Positions 1-6,958 are shown, counted from the stretch's first letter. The stretch is 13,425 bases of DNA from Clostridia bacterium (GCA_029010655.1 JAQXKW010000183.1:1-13425); one strand, 5' to 3'. The notes: a model not told the origin generated them from the letters alone. A program made the numbers and translations.

Positions 1-785
1 GTACCGCCTGAAAAACGGAATTCGTAAGGAACCCGGTAGAATACGTCCGTATCAGCCGGAATATGGGCTGTTCTGGCATTGTAAACATATGTGTTTTTGT
101 CCGAATAGAAGCGGAAGCCCAGATAGTTTTCGATTATTTCGTATGTGGCATACATGCAGCCTCTTACGGTTCCGTATATATGTAAATTGCCGCTCTCAAC
201 ACGGTAAATATAGTTTTCAACACCTAAATTCAGCTCCTCTGCTTGGGCGGAGCCGTAATCTTCCTGATGATAGTATATTCCGTAATTCTTTGTGCTTTCA
301 CCGAAGGCTATGCCGATATCATATCCGCAGCCCTTTTTTATATAGGTTTGCAAAATCTGGGCGGACAGGTATGCGTTTGAAGTCGAAATATCCGTATCGG
401 CGGCAACAACTATGTCATAATTCTCAATGGTATTGCCTGCAATTTTAAGAGAGTATATGGGAAAACCGTTTTCAAAATCGGAAACGGAACTGATTTCAGC
501 AAAAATGCATTTCAGAAAGAACACATCGACGGCGTTTGCCGAGCCGTCTGCGTTAAAATCCGCCGCGTCAACGGAAAGGTCTGTGTCAAATGACGCCACA
601 TATGCCTTCAGGGTGTAAGCGTCAAGAGAGTTTACCGCACCGTCGGAGTTTACGTCTCCTAAGGAGTATGAGTTGTCCTCGCGAATATTTAAGGTTGATG
701 TAGGGGCGGAGTAGGCGAAAATGCAGGTTGAAAGAGTGCCGATAAGTACGGCGGTCAGGATTAATGCGGATATAAGCTTTTTCAT
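1..785 (-). CDS. Secreted dockerin protein with glucuronidase-N-like domain (3' end off the window)
   Basis: Reading the minus strand from ATG at 785 gives 261 codons without a stop to the left edge, so the C-terminal part is missing. Residues 1-25 form a signal peptide (MKK start, hydrophobic core, likely cleavage after IFA). Residues 43-97 are a type I dockerin with two calcium loops: D44, N46, D48, N52, D55 and D76, N78, D80, N84, D87. Residues about 110-235 (IENYDIVVAAD, a helix with AQILQTYIKK, then GTVRGCMYATYEIIENYLGF) resemble the N-terminal alpha/beta domain of alpha-glucuronidase-like (GH67N-like) proteins, often followed by DUF4838. That assignment comes from pattern recognition and is moderate. 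A GGAAGGG ribosome site lies 8 bases before the start and a promoter at 818-846. Inferred role: a secreted carbohydrate-active or carbohydrate-binding protein anchored through its dockerin. No catalytic residues can be judged. Confidence 0.85.
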   Translation of the reverse strand, partial: MKKLISALILTAVLIGTLSTCIFAYSAPTSTLNIREDNSYSLGDVNSDGAVNSLDAYTLKAYVASFDTDLSVDAADFNADGSANAVDVFFLKCIFAEISSVSDFENGFPIYSLKIAGNTIENYDIVVAADTDISTSNAYLSAQILQTYIKKGCGYDIGIAFGESTKNYGIYYHQEDYGSAQAEELNLGVENYIYRVESGNLHIYGTVRGCMYATYEIIENYLGFRFYSDKNTYVYNARTAHIPADTDVFYRVPYEFRFSGG

Positions 786-817
786 ACAAGTACCCTTCCC
801 AATTAGAGGTTTGTTAT

Positions 818-846
818 ATTGTATCACCTGTTTATACTAAAATCAA
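818..846 (-). promoter_or_regulatory. Sigma-A promoter for the dockerin gene
   Basis: On the minus strand, TTGATT (841-846) is followed after 17 bases by TACAAT (818-823), with a TGA just before the -10 giving an extended -10. It lies about 33 bases before the dockerin start codon and is back to back with the plus-strand promoter at 861-889. Confidence 0.7.
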
Positions 847-860
847 TAGGATACAGGCTG

Positions 861-889
861 TTGACACAAAACAGAAATACAGTTATAAT
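861..889 (+). promoter_or_regulatory. Consensus sigma-A promoter for the ribbon-helix-helix gene
   Basis: A perfect TTGACA (861-866) is followed by a 17-base spacer and a perfect TATAAT (884-889). Transcription should begin near 896, about 23 bases before the ATG at 919. The -35 is overlapped by short inverted sequences (ACAG-G-CTGT at 853-861; CTGTT 858-862 with AACAG 870-874) that could be operator half-sites. Confidence 0.85.
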
Positions 890-918
890 CGAATGAAGAA
901 AACAAAAGGAGTAAAACA

Positions 919-1080
919 ATGAAGCAAAAAGAGGAATTTACCGTGCGCCTTGACGGCGAGCTGTATAAAAAACTACTGTTTGTGGCGGAAAAAGAGAACA
1001 ACAGCCTTAATAACCATATGCTCCACCTTATACGCACCAATGTGGCGTATTACGAGAAGGTACACGGAAAGATTAAATAA
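919..1080 (+). CDS. Small ribbon-helix-helix (Arc/CopG-like) protein, 53 aa
   Basis: A 53-codon gene with ribosome site AAAAGGAG (904-911) 7 bases before its ATG. The short beta strand EEFTVRLD near the N-terminus, followed by helices ELYKKLLFVAEKEN and SLNNHMLHLIRTNVAYYEK, is the pattern of an Arc/CopG-type ribbon-helix-helix protein. The family dimerises and uses the paired N-terminal strands to contact the DNA major groove. The gene has its own consensus promoter and intrinsic terminator, so it is a one-gene unit just upstream of rpsB. No toxin gene is next to it, so it does not look like a classical antitoxin; autoregulation through the palindromes at its promoter is possible but inferred. 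The call rests on the fold pattern, length and gene signals. Confidence 0.8.
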   Translation: MKQKEEFTVRLDGELYKKLLFVAEKENNSLNNHMLHLIRTNVAYYEKVHGKIK

Positions 1081-1086
1081 TTACGG

Positions 1087-1124
1087 CAAACGGGTGGGCA
1101 AACCCGCCCATTTGTAAATTTTTT
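1087..1124 (+). terminator. Intrinsic terminator after the ribbon-helix-helix gene
   Basis: GGGTGGG (1092-1098) pairs with CCCGCCC (1103-1109) with one G-T wobble around loop CAAA. The stem extends outward through CAAA (1087-1090) with TTTG (1111-1114) across one mismatch. Six T residues follow at 1119-1124. It begins 6 bases after the stop codon and separates this gene from rpsB. Confidence 0.85.
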
Positions 1125-1143
1125 GTTAACACTATATGTTGTG

Positions 1144-1172
1144 TTGCAATTTAATATAATATATGGTAAAAT
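1144..1172 (+). promoter_or_regulatory. Promoter of the rpsB-tsf operon
   Basis: TTGCAA (1144-1149), a 17-base spacer and TAAAAT (1167-1172) preceded by TGG, an extended -10. Transcription should start near 1179, giving a leader of about 120 bases. A second TATAAT at 1155-1160 has no well-placed -35 and is the less likely alternative. Confidence 0.7.
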
Positions 1173-1205
1173 ACCAAGGCACGCAAAAATCAGCGTGACT
1201 AAAAA

Positions 1206-1277
1206 CACACATACGGCATGATCGTTGCCGGTGCCGGAAAAAGGCTTTTCCGGTCGCAACGCCACTCCCGTATGGTG
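1206..1277 (+). ncRNA. Structured 5' leader of rpsB (candidate ribosomal-protein leader)
   Basis: Three stacked helices fill the untranslated leader. P1: CATACGG (1210-1216) with CCGTATG (1268-1274), extended across a bulged A by CAC (1206-1208) with GTG (1275-1277). P2: CGTTGC (1223-1228) with GCAACG (1256-1261). P3: CCGGAAAA (1234-1241) with TTTTCCGG (1246-1253), loop AGGC. Between P1 and P2 is a 6x6 internal loop; between P2 and P3 a 5x2 loop. No U tract follows, so this is not a terminator. The ribosome site begins 10 bases downstream. S2 represses rpsB-tsf through the leader in E. coli; a comparable role here is inference. I cannot say whether this matches a described leader family. Confidence 0.6.
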
Positions 1278-1301
1278 GAAAAAACCAAGGAGGACATTAA
1301 A

Positions 1302-2054
1302 ATGTCTGTAGTATCAATCAAACAGCTTCTTGAAGCCGGTGTTCATTTCGGTCACCACACAAGACGCTGGAACCCCAAGATGGCTGAGTACATCTTCACC
1401 GAGCGTAACGGCATCTACATTATCGACCTTCAGAAGACTATCAAGAAGTTCGAAGAAGCGTACATGTTCGTCCGCGACGTATCCGCACAGGGCGGAAAGG
1501 TGCTTTTCGTAGGCACAAAGAAGCAGGCTTCCGACGCTATCCGCGAGGAGGCAGAGCGCTGCGGTCAGTACTTCGTAAACGTACGTTGGCTGGGCGGCAT
1601 GCTCACAAACTACAAGACCATCAAAACCAGCATCGCAAGACTGTGCAGCCTTGAGAAGATGCAGGCTGACGGCACCTTCGATATGCTTCCCAAGAAGGAA
1701 GTTGCTTCTCTTCAGAAGGAAATGCTTACCCTTGAGAGAAACCTGGGCGGCATCAAGGAGATGGGCGGTCTTCCCGACGCTATCTTTATAGTAGACCCCA
1801 GAAAAGAGCACAACGCTGTTCTTGAAGCAAAGAAGCTGGGTATCCCCGTAGTTGCTATCGTTGATACCAACTGTGACCCGGAGGACGCTGATTACGTTAT
1901 CCCCGGCAACGACGACGCTATCCGTGCTATCCGTCTTATCGCCGCAACCCTTGCAGACGCAGTTATCGAGGGCAAGCAGGGCGAGCAGCTCACCGAGGAG
2001 GCTGAGGCTGAAAAGACCGAGGCTGAGGCTGAGGAAGACCAAGCAGCAGAGTAA
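1302..2054 (+). CDS. rpsB: 30S ribosomal protein S2
   Basis: The 250-residue protein begins MSVVSIKQLLEAGVHFGHHT, the hallmark S2 N-terminus, followed by RRWNPKM and the IDLQKT segment. Further conserved S2 stretches are VRWLGGMLTN and DAIFIVDPRKE, then VAIVDTNCDP. S2 binds the 30S subunit between head and body late in assembly and is needed for bound S1-type function and mRNA binding. The C-terminus is a low-complexity acidic tail rich in Glu and Ala (about residues 225-250), common in clostridial S2. The start is fixed at 1302 by the AAGGAGG site at 1287-1293 and by conservation. An in-frame ATG at 1218 would add 28 residues, but it lies inside the folded leader and has no ribosome site. 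The gene is first in an operon with tsf, 29 bases downstream. Confidence 0.98.
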   Translation: MSVVSIKQLLEAGVHFGHHTRRWNPKMAEYIFTERNGIYIIDLQKTIKKFEEAYMFVRDVSAQGGKVLFVGTKKQASDAIREEAERCGQYFVNVRWLGGMLTNYKTIKTSIARLCSLEKMQADGTFDMLPKKEVASLQKEMLTLERNLGGIKEMGGLPDAIFIVDPRKEHNAVLEAKKLGIPVVAIVDTNCDPEDADYVIPGNDDAIRAIRLIAATLADAVIEGKQGEQLTEEAEAEKTEAEAEEDQAAE

Positions 2055-2083
2055 TTAATTTAAGAATAAGGAGTTTATATAAA

Positions 2084-3010
2084 ATGGCAGCTATTACAGC
2101 AAAAATGGTATCTGAGCTCCGTGCAAAGACCAATGCCGGCATGATGGAGTGCAAAAAGGCACTTACCGAGGCTAACGGCGACTTTGACGAAGCAGCAAAA
2201 ATCCTCCGTGAGAGAGGACTTGCCGGCGCCGCTAAAAAGGCGGGCAGAATCGCCGCAGAGGGTGTCGTAGACATTATGACCGAGGGCGATAAGGCAGTGA
2301 TTATCGAGGTCAACACCGAGACGGACTTCGCTACAAAGAACGATGTGTTCAAGGAATTCCTTACCGGCGTTGAAAAGGCTATCCTTGCAAACAATCCCGC
2401 TGACGTTGACGCAGTTCTTGCACTCGAGTACGAGGCAGGCATGACTGTCGACGAAAAGCTGAAGGAAATGATAGGCTCCGTTATCCGCGAGAACATGAGC
2501 ATCCGCCGTTTCGCAGTAGTTGAGGGTACAACCTCCACTTATGTTCACGGCGGCGGCGCCGCAGGCGTTGTTGTTAAGTTCAATGCTGATGACGCGGCAA
2601 AGTCCAACCCCGGCTTTGCAGAGTTCGCAAAGAATATCGCTCTCCAGATTGCCGCAGGTTCTCCTCCCTCCTACGTTTGCCGTGACGAGGTTCCCGCATC
2701 CGCAGTTGAAGAGGAAAAGCAGGTTATTCTCAACACCATTAAGAACGATGAGAAGAACGCAAACAAGCCCGACGCTATCCTTGAAAAGATGGTTGTAGGT
2801 AAGCTGGGCAAGTTCTATGAGAGAGTTTGTCTCGTTGACCAGGCGTATGTTAAGGACGACGGCATTTCCGTGGGCAAGTACATTGCAAACTGCGCTAAGG
2901 AATTCGGCGGCGAAATCTCCGTTGACAGCTTCGTTCTCTACGAAATGGGCGAAGGCCTTGAGAAGAAAGAGGACAACTTCGGCGACGAAATCGCAGAGCT
3001 TCTGAAATAA
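2084..3010 (+). CDS. tsf: Elongation factor Ts
   Basis: The 308-residue EF-Ts catalyses GDP release from EF-Tu during elongation in the cytoplasm. Residues 1-45 form the UBA-like N-terminal domain with the signature LRAKTNAGMMECKKAL and NGDFDEAAKILRERGL. The nucleotide-exchange motif TDF occurs at residues 80-82 (NTETDFATKN). The remaining dimerisation/core region has the usual length. AAGGAG at 2068-2073 lies 10 bases before the ATG. It is co-transcribed with rpsB and followed by an intrinsic terminator. In many Firmicutes pyrH and frr follow tsf; here the operon ends and a repeat array follows. Confidence 0.98.
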   Translation: MAAITAKMVSELRAKTNAGMMECKKALTEANGDFDEAAKILRERGLAGAAKKAGRIAAEGVVDIMTEGDKAVIIEVNTETDFATKNDVFKEFLTGVEKAILANNPADVDAVLALEYEAGMTVDEKLKEMIGSVIRENMSIRRFAVVEGTTSTYVHGGGAAGVVVKFNADDAAKSNPGFAEFAKNIALQIAAGSPPSYVCRDEVPASAVEEEKQVILNTIKNDEKNANKPDAILEKMVVGKLGKFYERVCLVDQAYVKDDGISVGKYIANCAKEFGGEISVDSFVLYEMGEGLEKKEDNFGDEIAELLK

Positions 3011-3028
3011 GTTAACAATAACAACAAG

Positions 3029-3060
3029 AAGGGAGTACCGCAAAACGGTACTCCCTTTTG
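3029..3060 (+). terminator. Intrinsic terminator of rpsB-tsf
   Basis: AAGGGAGTACCG (3029-3040) pairs perfectly with CGGTACTCCCTT (3046-3057) around loop CAAAA, followed by a short run of T. It starts 18 bases after the tsf stop codon. Its reverse strand has only a broken T-rich tail, so it is a weaker candidate for the convergent ABC operon. Confidence 0.85.
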
Positions 3061-3065
3061 TCGTC

Positions 3066-3219
3066 AGTTTCTTTGGTTCTTTCTTTGAAAAGAAAGAACC
3101 AAAGAAACTTTATAAAAACAATATATAGGGTAAAGTTTTCGCCCGCCTTTTTCAAAAGGCGGCGGGGTGCGGGGCGGCGCCCCGTGGTATGCCGCTTTCT
3201 TTGAAAAGAAAGCGGCATA
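3066..3219. repeat. Compound palindromic intergenic element
   Basis: Four hairpins occupy the space between the tsf terminator and the convergent ABC genes. Hairpin A (3066-3109) has arms of 20-21 bases with perfect pairing. Hairpin B has CCGCCTTTT (3143-3151) with AAAAGGCGG (3154-3162). Hairpin D has CGGGGC (3170-3175) with GCCCCG (3179-3184). Hairpin C (3188-3219) has 15-base perfect arms. A and C share the identical 18-base core CTTTCTTTGAAAAGAAAG (3079-3096 and 3195-3212) but different, self-complementary flanks; B carries a related core in the other orientation. No open reading frame or transposase is present. The design suggests a dispersed extragenic palindromic repeat or a MITE-like remnant; copy number cannot be judged from one window. 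Confidence 0.7.
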
Positions 3220-3227
3220 ATTATAAC

Positions 3228-5150
3228 TCATTCAAGCTCGAAAGCGCCGGTGTAGAGCTGGTAGTAGGTGCCCTTTTCCTCAAGGAGCTTTTCGTGACTG
3301 CCTCGCTCGATAATACGGCCGTGGTCGAGCACCATAATAACGTCGGAGTTCATAACGGTGGAGAGCCTGTGGGCGATAACGAACACGGTTCTGCCCTCCA
3401 TGAGCTTATCCATACCCTTTTGCACTATCGCCTCCGTTCTGGTGTCGATAGACGAGGTAGCCTCGTCCAAAATCATAACGGGCGGGTCGGCAACCGCCGC
3501 ACGGGCGATTGATATAAGCTGGCGCTGTCCCTGGCTCAGATTGGCGCCGTTGTTTGTAAGAAGGGTGTTGTAGCCGCCGGGAAGCCTTGTAATAAAGTCG
3601 TCGGCACCTGCGAGCTTTGCCGCTTCAATACATTCTTCATCCGTTGCGTCAAGTCTGCCGTAGCGAATGTTGTCCATAACCGTGCCGGTAAACAGGTTAG
3701 TTTCCTGAAGTACGATGCCCAGGGACCGGCGAAGGTCGGACTTTTTAATCTTGTTAATATTAATACCGTCGTATCGGATTTTTCCGTCGGCAATATCGTA
3801 AAATCTGTTGATAAGGTTGGTAATAGTAGTCTTTCCGGCACCGGTAGCACCGACGAAAGCAACCTTCTGTCCGGGCTCTGCATAAACGGAAATTCCGTGC
3901 AGAACCTCCTTTCCCTCCTCATATGAGAAATCCACGTCAACCATGCGAACATCGCCTAAAAGCGGAGTGTAGGTAACGGTACCGTCGCTGTGGGGATGTT
4001 TCCATGCCCAGTGACCGGTGTGCTCGTTTGTCTCGGTAAGATTTCCGTCCTTGCCTGCTTTGGCGTTCACAAGGGTAACATAGCCGTCGTCTGTTTCCGG
4101 CTCCTCGTCCATAAGAGCGAAAACTCTGGAGGCTCCCGCCATAGCCATAACAATGTGGTTTACCTGCTGGGAAAGCTGGTTAATGTTGCCCGTAAACTGC
4201 CTTGTCATGTTAAGGAAGGGAATGAGAATTGAAATACCGAATGCCATGCCGGAAATGCTGACGTTTTTAATATTTGCGGCAATGAACAGACCGCCTACCA
4301 TGGCGACTATTACATAAAGAACATTTCCGATATTCATAATGATAGGACCGAGACAGTTGGCGTATGCGTTTGCCTTGTAGCTGTCGTCGCCCAGCTCATC
4401 GTTAATCTTGTCAAATGCCTCTTGGCTTTTTGCCTCATGGCAGAAAACCTTAACTACTCTCTGACCTGTCATCATTTCCTGGATATAGCCCTCAGCTTTA
4501 CCCATGGACTTTTGTTGGCGCACAAAGTATTTGGCAGAGCCGCCGCCCATTTTCTTGGAAACCAAAAGCATCGCCGCAACTCCCGCCAAAACCACAAGGG
4601 TCATCCACAGGCTGTAATAAACCATAATGCCGAACACTACAAGAACTATGGTTATGGAGTTTATAAGGGAGGGCAGAACCTGCGACACAAGCTGACGGAG
4701 GGTGTCAATGTCGTTGGTGTAGTGGCTCATAATGTCGCCGTGTCGGTTTCTGTCGAAATAGCTGATGGGGAGATCCTGCATGCCGTTGAACATGGAACGG
4801 CGCATTTTGTGCAGAAAGCCCTGAGTAATATACGCACCGATTTGGGTGTACGCCGTAATCGCCGCAATTGACAGAATATAAAGCCCAATAAGAACGAATA
4901 TAAGGGGAATAATCTTTTCCTTTGAGCCGGACCAGTCGCCGGTGGTCATTCCCGCTTCAATAAAACCGATTATTTTCTGGGTAAACAGAGAGGGAATGGA
5001 GGATACCGCACCTGAAAAGAGAATGCAAAGGAGCATGGTGGGAACAAGCACAGGGTATGACTTAAAGAGCATTTTTACTACTCTGCCGATAACTCCTTTT
5101 TTCATGGGAGGTCTTTTGGGAGCGTTTTTCATGTTTTGTTGTTTCTTCAT
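3228..5150 (-). CDS. ABC exporter half-transporter, catalytically complete ATP site (subunit 2)
   Basis: A 640-residue fusion of an ABC exporter membrane domain (about 30-345, six predicted helices) and an ATPase domain (about 400-635). Visible motifs are Walker A GATGAGKT (434-441), Q-loop Q482, signature LSQGQ (538-542), Walker B ending LDEATSS with catalytic E563, and switch H594. Between the two domains, residues about 352-398 form an insert containing TGHWAWKHPHSDGTVTY, a feature I associate with a clostridial subgroup. The ATG follows directly on the TAA of the upstream partner, so translation is likely coupled; a second Met at residue 7 is an alternative start. With the upstream gene it should form a heterodimeric exporter for lipid, drug or peptide. 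The substrate cannot be read from sequence. Some databases may label it MdlB/MsbA-like. Confidence 0.92.
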   Translation of the reverse strand: MKKQQNMKNAPKRPPMKKGVIGRVVKMLFKSYPVLVPTMLLCILFSGAVSSIPSLFTQKIIGFIEAGMTTGDWSGSKEKIIPLIFVLIGLYILSIAAITAYTQIGAYITQGFLHKMRRSMFNGMQDLPISYFDRNRHGDIMSHYTNDIDTLRQLVSQVLPSLINSITIVLVVFGIMVYYSLWMTLVVLAGVAAMLLVSKKMGGGSAKYFVRQQKSMGKAEGYIQEMMTGQRVVKVFCHEAKSQEAFDKINDELGDDSYKANAYANCLGPIIMNIGNVLYVIVAMVGGLFIAANIKNVSISGMAFGISILIPFLNMTRQFTGNINQLSQQVNHIVMAMAGASRVFALMDEEPETDDGYVTLVNAKAGKDGNLTETNEHTGHWAWKHPHSDGTVTYTPLLGDVRMVDVDFSYEEGKEVLHGISVYAEPGQKVAFVGATGAGKTTITNLINRFYDIADGKIRYDGININKIKKSDLRRSLGIVLQETNLFTGTVMDNIRYGRLDATDEECIEAAKLAGADDFITRLPGGYNTLLTNNGANLSQGQRQLISIARAAVADPPVMILDEATSSIDTRTEAIVQKGMDKLMEGRTVFVIAHRLSTVMNSDVIMVLDHGRIIERGSHEKLLEEKGTYYQLYTGAFELE

Positions 5151-6890
5151 TTACGCCGCCTCCTCTCCGCCGGACTGCTGTTCATAAACCTCACGGTAAA
5201 TGGGGGAGGTCTTGAGAAGCTCCTCATGTGTGCCTACGGCGCTGACGCCGCCGTTGTCAAGCACAATTATCATGTCTGAGTCCCTGACAGAGGCGATACG
5301 CTGTGCAATGATAATTTTTGTAGTCTCCGGAATATAGCGGCGGAAACCGTCGCGAATGAGGGCGTCCGTTTTCATGTCAACTGCGCTGGTGGAGTCGTCC
5401 AGAATAAGAATTTTCGGTCGCTTCAGAAGAGCTCTTGCAATGCAAAGCCTCTGCTTCTGACCGCCTGATACGTTGGTGCCGCCCTGCTCGATCATTGTTT
5501 CGTAGCCGTCGGGGAACTGGCGGATAAAATCGTCGGCCTGCGCCAGCTTGCATGCCTCCTCGATTTCCTCCCGGGTGGCATTTTCGTTGCCCCAGCGCAG
5601 GTTTTCGTTGATTGTCCCCGCAAAAAGAAGATTCTTTTGAAGCACCATGGCAACGGAGGAGCGGAGCGTGTTCAGCTCGTACTCCTTAACGTCCTTGCCG
5701 CCCACCTTTACAGAGCCTACCGTGGTGTCGTAAAGCCGGGGAATAAGCTGAACAAGCGTTGACTTGCCGGCGCCCGTGCCGCCTATAACGCCCACGGTCA
5801 TGCCGGATTTTATATGCAGATTAATGTTTTCAAGAGAGTATCTTTCCGCTTTTTCGGAATATTTGAAGCTTACATTCTCAAAATCCACGGAGCCGTCAGC
5901 AACCTCGCACAGAGGCTTTTCGGGAGACCGGAGCATAGGCTCCTCCGTCAGCACCTCGCAAATACGCTTTATGGATTCGTTTGACATGGTAAGTATAACA
6001 TATACCATGGAGAGCATCATAAGCTGCATAAGAATCTGAATGCCGTATGTGAGCATTGCGGAAATCTGACCCACATTAATAGCTGCACCCTGAGACGTTA
6101 TTGCAAGCTTTGAGCCTACAAGCAGAATGAACACTGAGTTAAAATAAACGCAAAACTGCATTAAAGGCGAGTTCATGGCCACAATCCGCTCCGCCTTGGT
6201 GAAATCCCGTCTTATGTTGTCGGAAGCATCGGAGAACTTTTCCTTTTCGTATTCCTCACGGGAAAAGCCCTTAACAACACGCATTGCCCTGACGTTTTCC
6301 TCGATTGCCTCGTTCAGCTTATCGTATTTTCTGAACACACGGTGGAAAGCGGGCATAGCCTTGCGGCTGATGATAAGAAGCCCCATTCCCAGAACGGGAA
6401 TTACCACAACAAAGGTTGCGGCAAGACTTCCGCCCATTGTCCATGCCATGATTACGGCGAATATGAGCATTAAGGGGGCGCGTACTGCCATTCGGATTAC
6501 GGTCATATACGCCATCTGCACGTTTTGCACGTCGGTGGTCATACGGGTAACCAGAGAGGAGGAGGAAAACTTGTCGATGTTTTCAAAGGTGTAGGTCTGA
6601 ATTTTCGAGAATATGTCGTGACGGAGGTTTTTCGCAAAGCCCGCAGACGCTTTTGCGCTGGTAAAGCCCGCAATGCCGCCGCAGCATAGGGAAATAACCG
6701 CCATACCCACAAGAATCATACCCGTTTTGACAATATAGCTCATATCGGCACCGGCTTTGATTCTGTTTACCAGATCGGCGGTAATAAAAGGTATGAGAAC
6801 CTCGATTATAACCTCGCCCACAATAAAGATAAGCGTTAATATTGTGGGCATCTTGTATTCTCTGACGCTTTTCAGCAGTCGTTTATACAT
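5151..6890 (-). CDS. ABC exporter half-transporter with degenerate ATP site (subunit 1)
   Basis: A 579-residue membrane-ATPase fusion: membrane domain about residues 15-305, ATPase domain about 335-575. Motifs are Walker A GGTGAGKST (370-378), Q418, signature VSGGQ (474-478) and Walker B ILILDDSTSAVD, where D499 replaces the usual catalytic Glu. The switch histidine is replaced by Q530 (AQRIAS). These changes are characteristic of the non-hydrolysing site in heterodimeric exporters such as TM287/288 and BmrCD, so the neighbour at 3228-5150 is the expected partner. I place the start at 6890 because AAAGGA sits 6 bases before that ATG; the ATG at 6905 has no ribosome site and would add five residues. 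A promoter lies at 6930-6958 and the two genes form an operon. Confidence 0.92.
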   Translation of the reverse strand: MYKRLLKSVREYKMPTILTLIFIVGEVIIEVLIPFITADLVNRIKAGADMSYIVKTGMILVGMAVISLCCGGIAGFTSAKASAGFAKNLRHDIFSKIQTYTFENIDKFSSSSLVTRMTTDVQNVQMAYMTVIRMAVRAPLMLIFAVIMAWTMGGSLAATFVVVIPVLGMGLLIISRKAMPAFHRVFRKYDKLNEAIEENVRAMRVVKGFSREEYEKEKFSDASDNIRRDFTKAERIVAMNSPLMQFCVYFNSVFILLVGSKLAITSQGAAINVGQISAMLTYGIQILMQLMMLSMVYVILTMSNESIKRICEVLTEEPMLRSPEKPLCEVADGSVDFENVSFKYSEKAERYSLENINLHIKSGMTVGVIGGTGAGKSTLVQLIPRLYDTTVGSVKVGGKDVKEYELNTLRSSVAMVLQKNLLFAGTINENLRWGNENATREEIEEACKLAQADDFIRQFPDGYETMIEQGGTNVSGGQKQRLCIARALLKRPKILILDDSTSAVDMKTDALIRDGFRRYIPETTKIIIAQRIASVRDSDMIIVLDNGGVSAVGTHEELLKTSPIYREVYEQQSGGEEAA

Positions 6891-6929
6891 ACTATTTCCT
6901 TTCATTTACATTAAATATTTATTTTTTCT

Positions 6930-6958
6930 ATTATACATTTTTACCCTGTTTTTGTCTG
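6930..6958 (-). promoter_or_regulatory. Promoter of the ABC exporter operon
   Basis: On the minus strand, CAGACA (6953-6958) is followed after 17 bases by a perfect TATAAT (6930-6935). The -35 matches consensus at four of six positions. It lies about 40 bases before the preferred start codon at 6890, in an AT-rich gap. Confidence 0.6.

Noticed and set aside
919..1080. Toxin-antitoxin pair
   Set aside because: The small ribbon-helix-helix gene has no partner gene; rpsB follows after a terminator and the other neighbour is a divergent secreted protein.
1155..1160. TATAAT as the main -10 of rpsB
   Set aside because: No -35 at a workable distance (TTAACA at 1126-1131 is 23 bases away); the TTGCAA-17-TAAAAT pair is better.
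1314..2042. Long open frame antisense to rpsB
   Set aside because: It mirrors the strongly biased codons of rpsB, has no ribosome site or family resemblance, and lies wholly within an essential gene.
2075..3043. Frame of 322 codons antisense to the whole of tsf
   Set aside because: Same codon-bias shadow effect. The product is Cys- and Leu-rich without a recognisable fold, and it would begin inside the tsf terminator.
3012..3218. Small frame across the palindrome array
   Set aside because: It only reads the inverted-repeat arms and the tsf terminator; the product is low-complexity basic sequence.
3066..3219. CRISPR array or attachment site
   Set aside because: The repeated cores are two palindromes with no regular spacers, and there are no cas or integrase genes.
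6903..6905. ATG at 6905 as the start of the first ABC gene
   Set aside because: It lacks a ribosome site, while the ATG at 6890 has AAAGGA 6 bases upstream.
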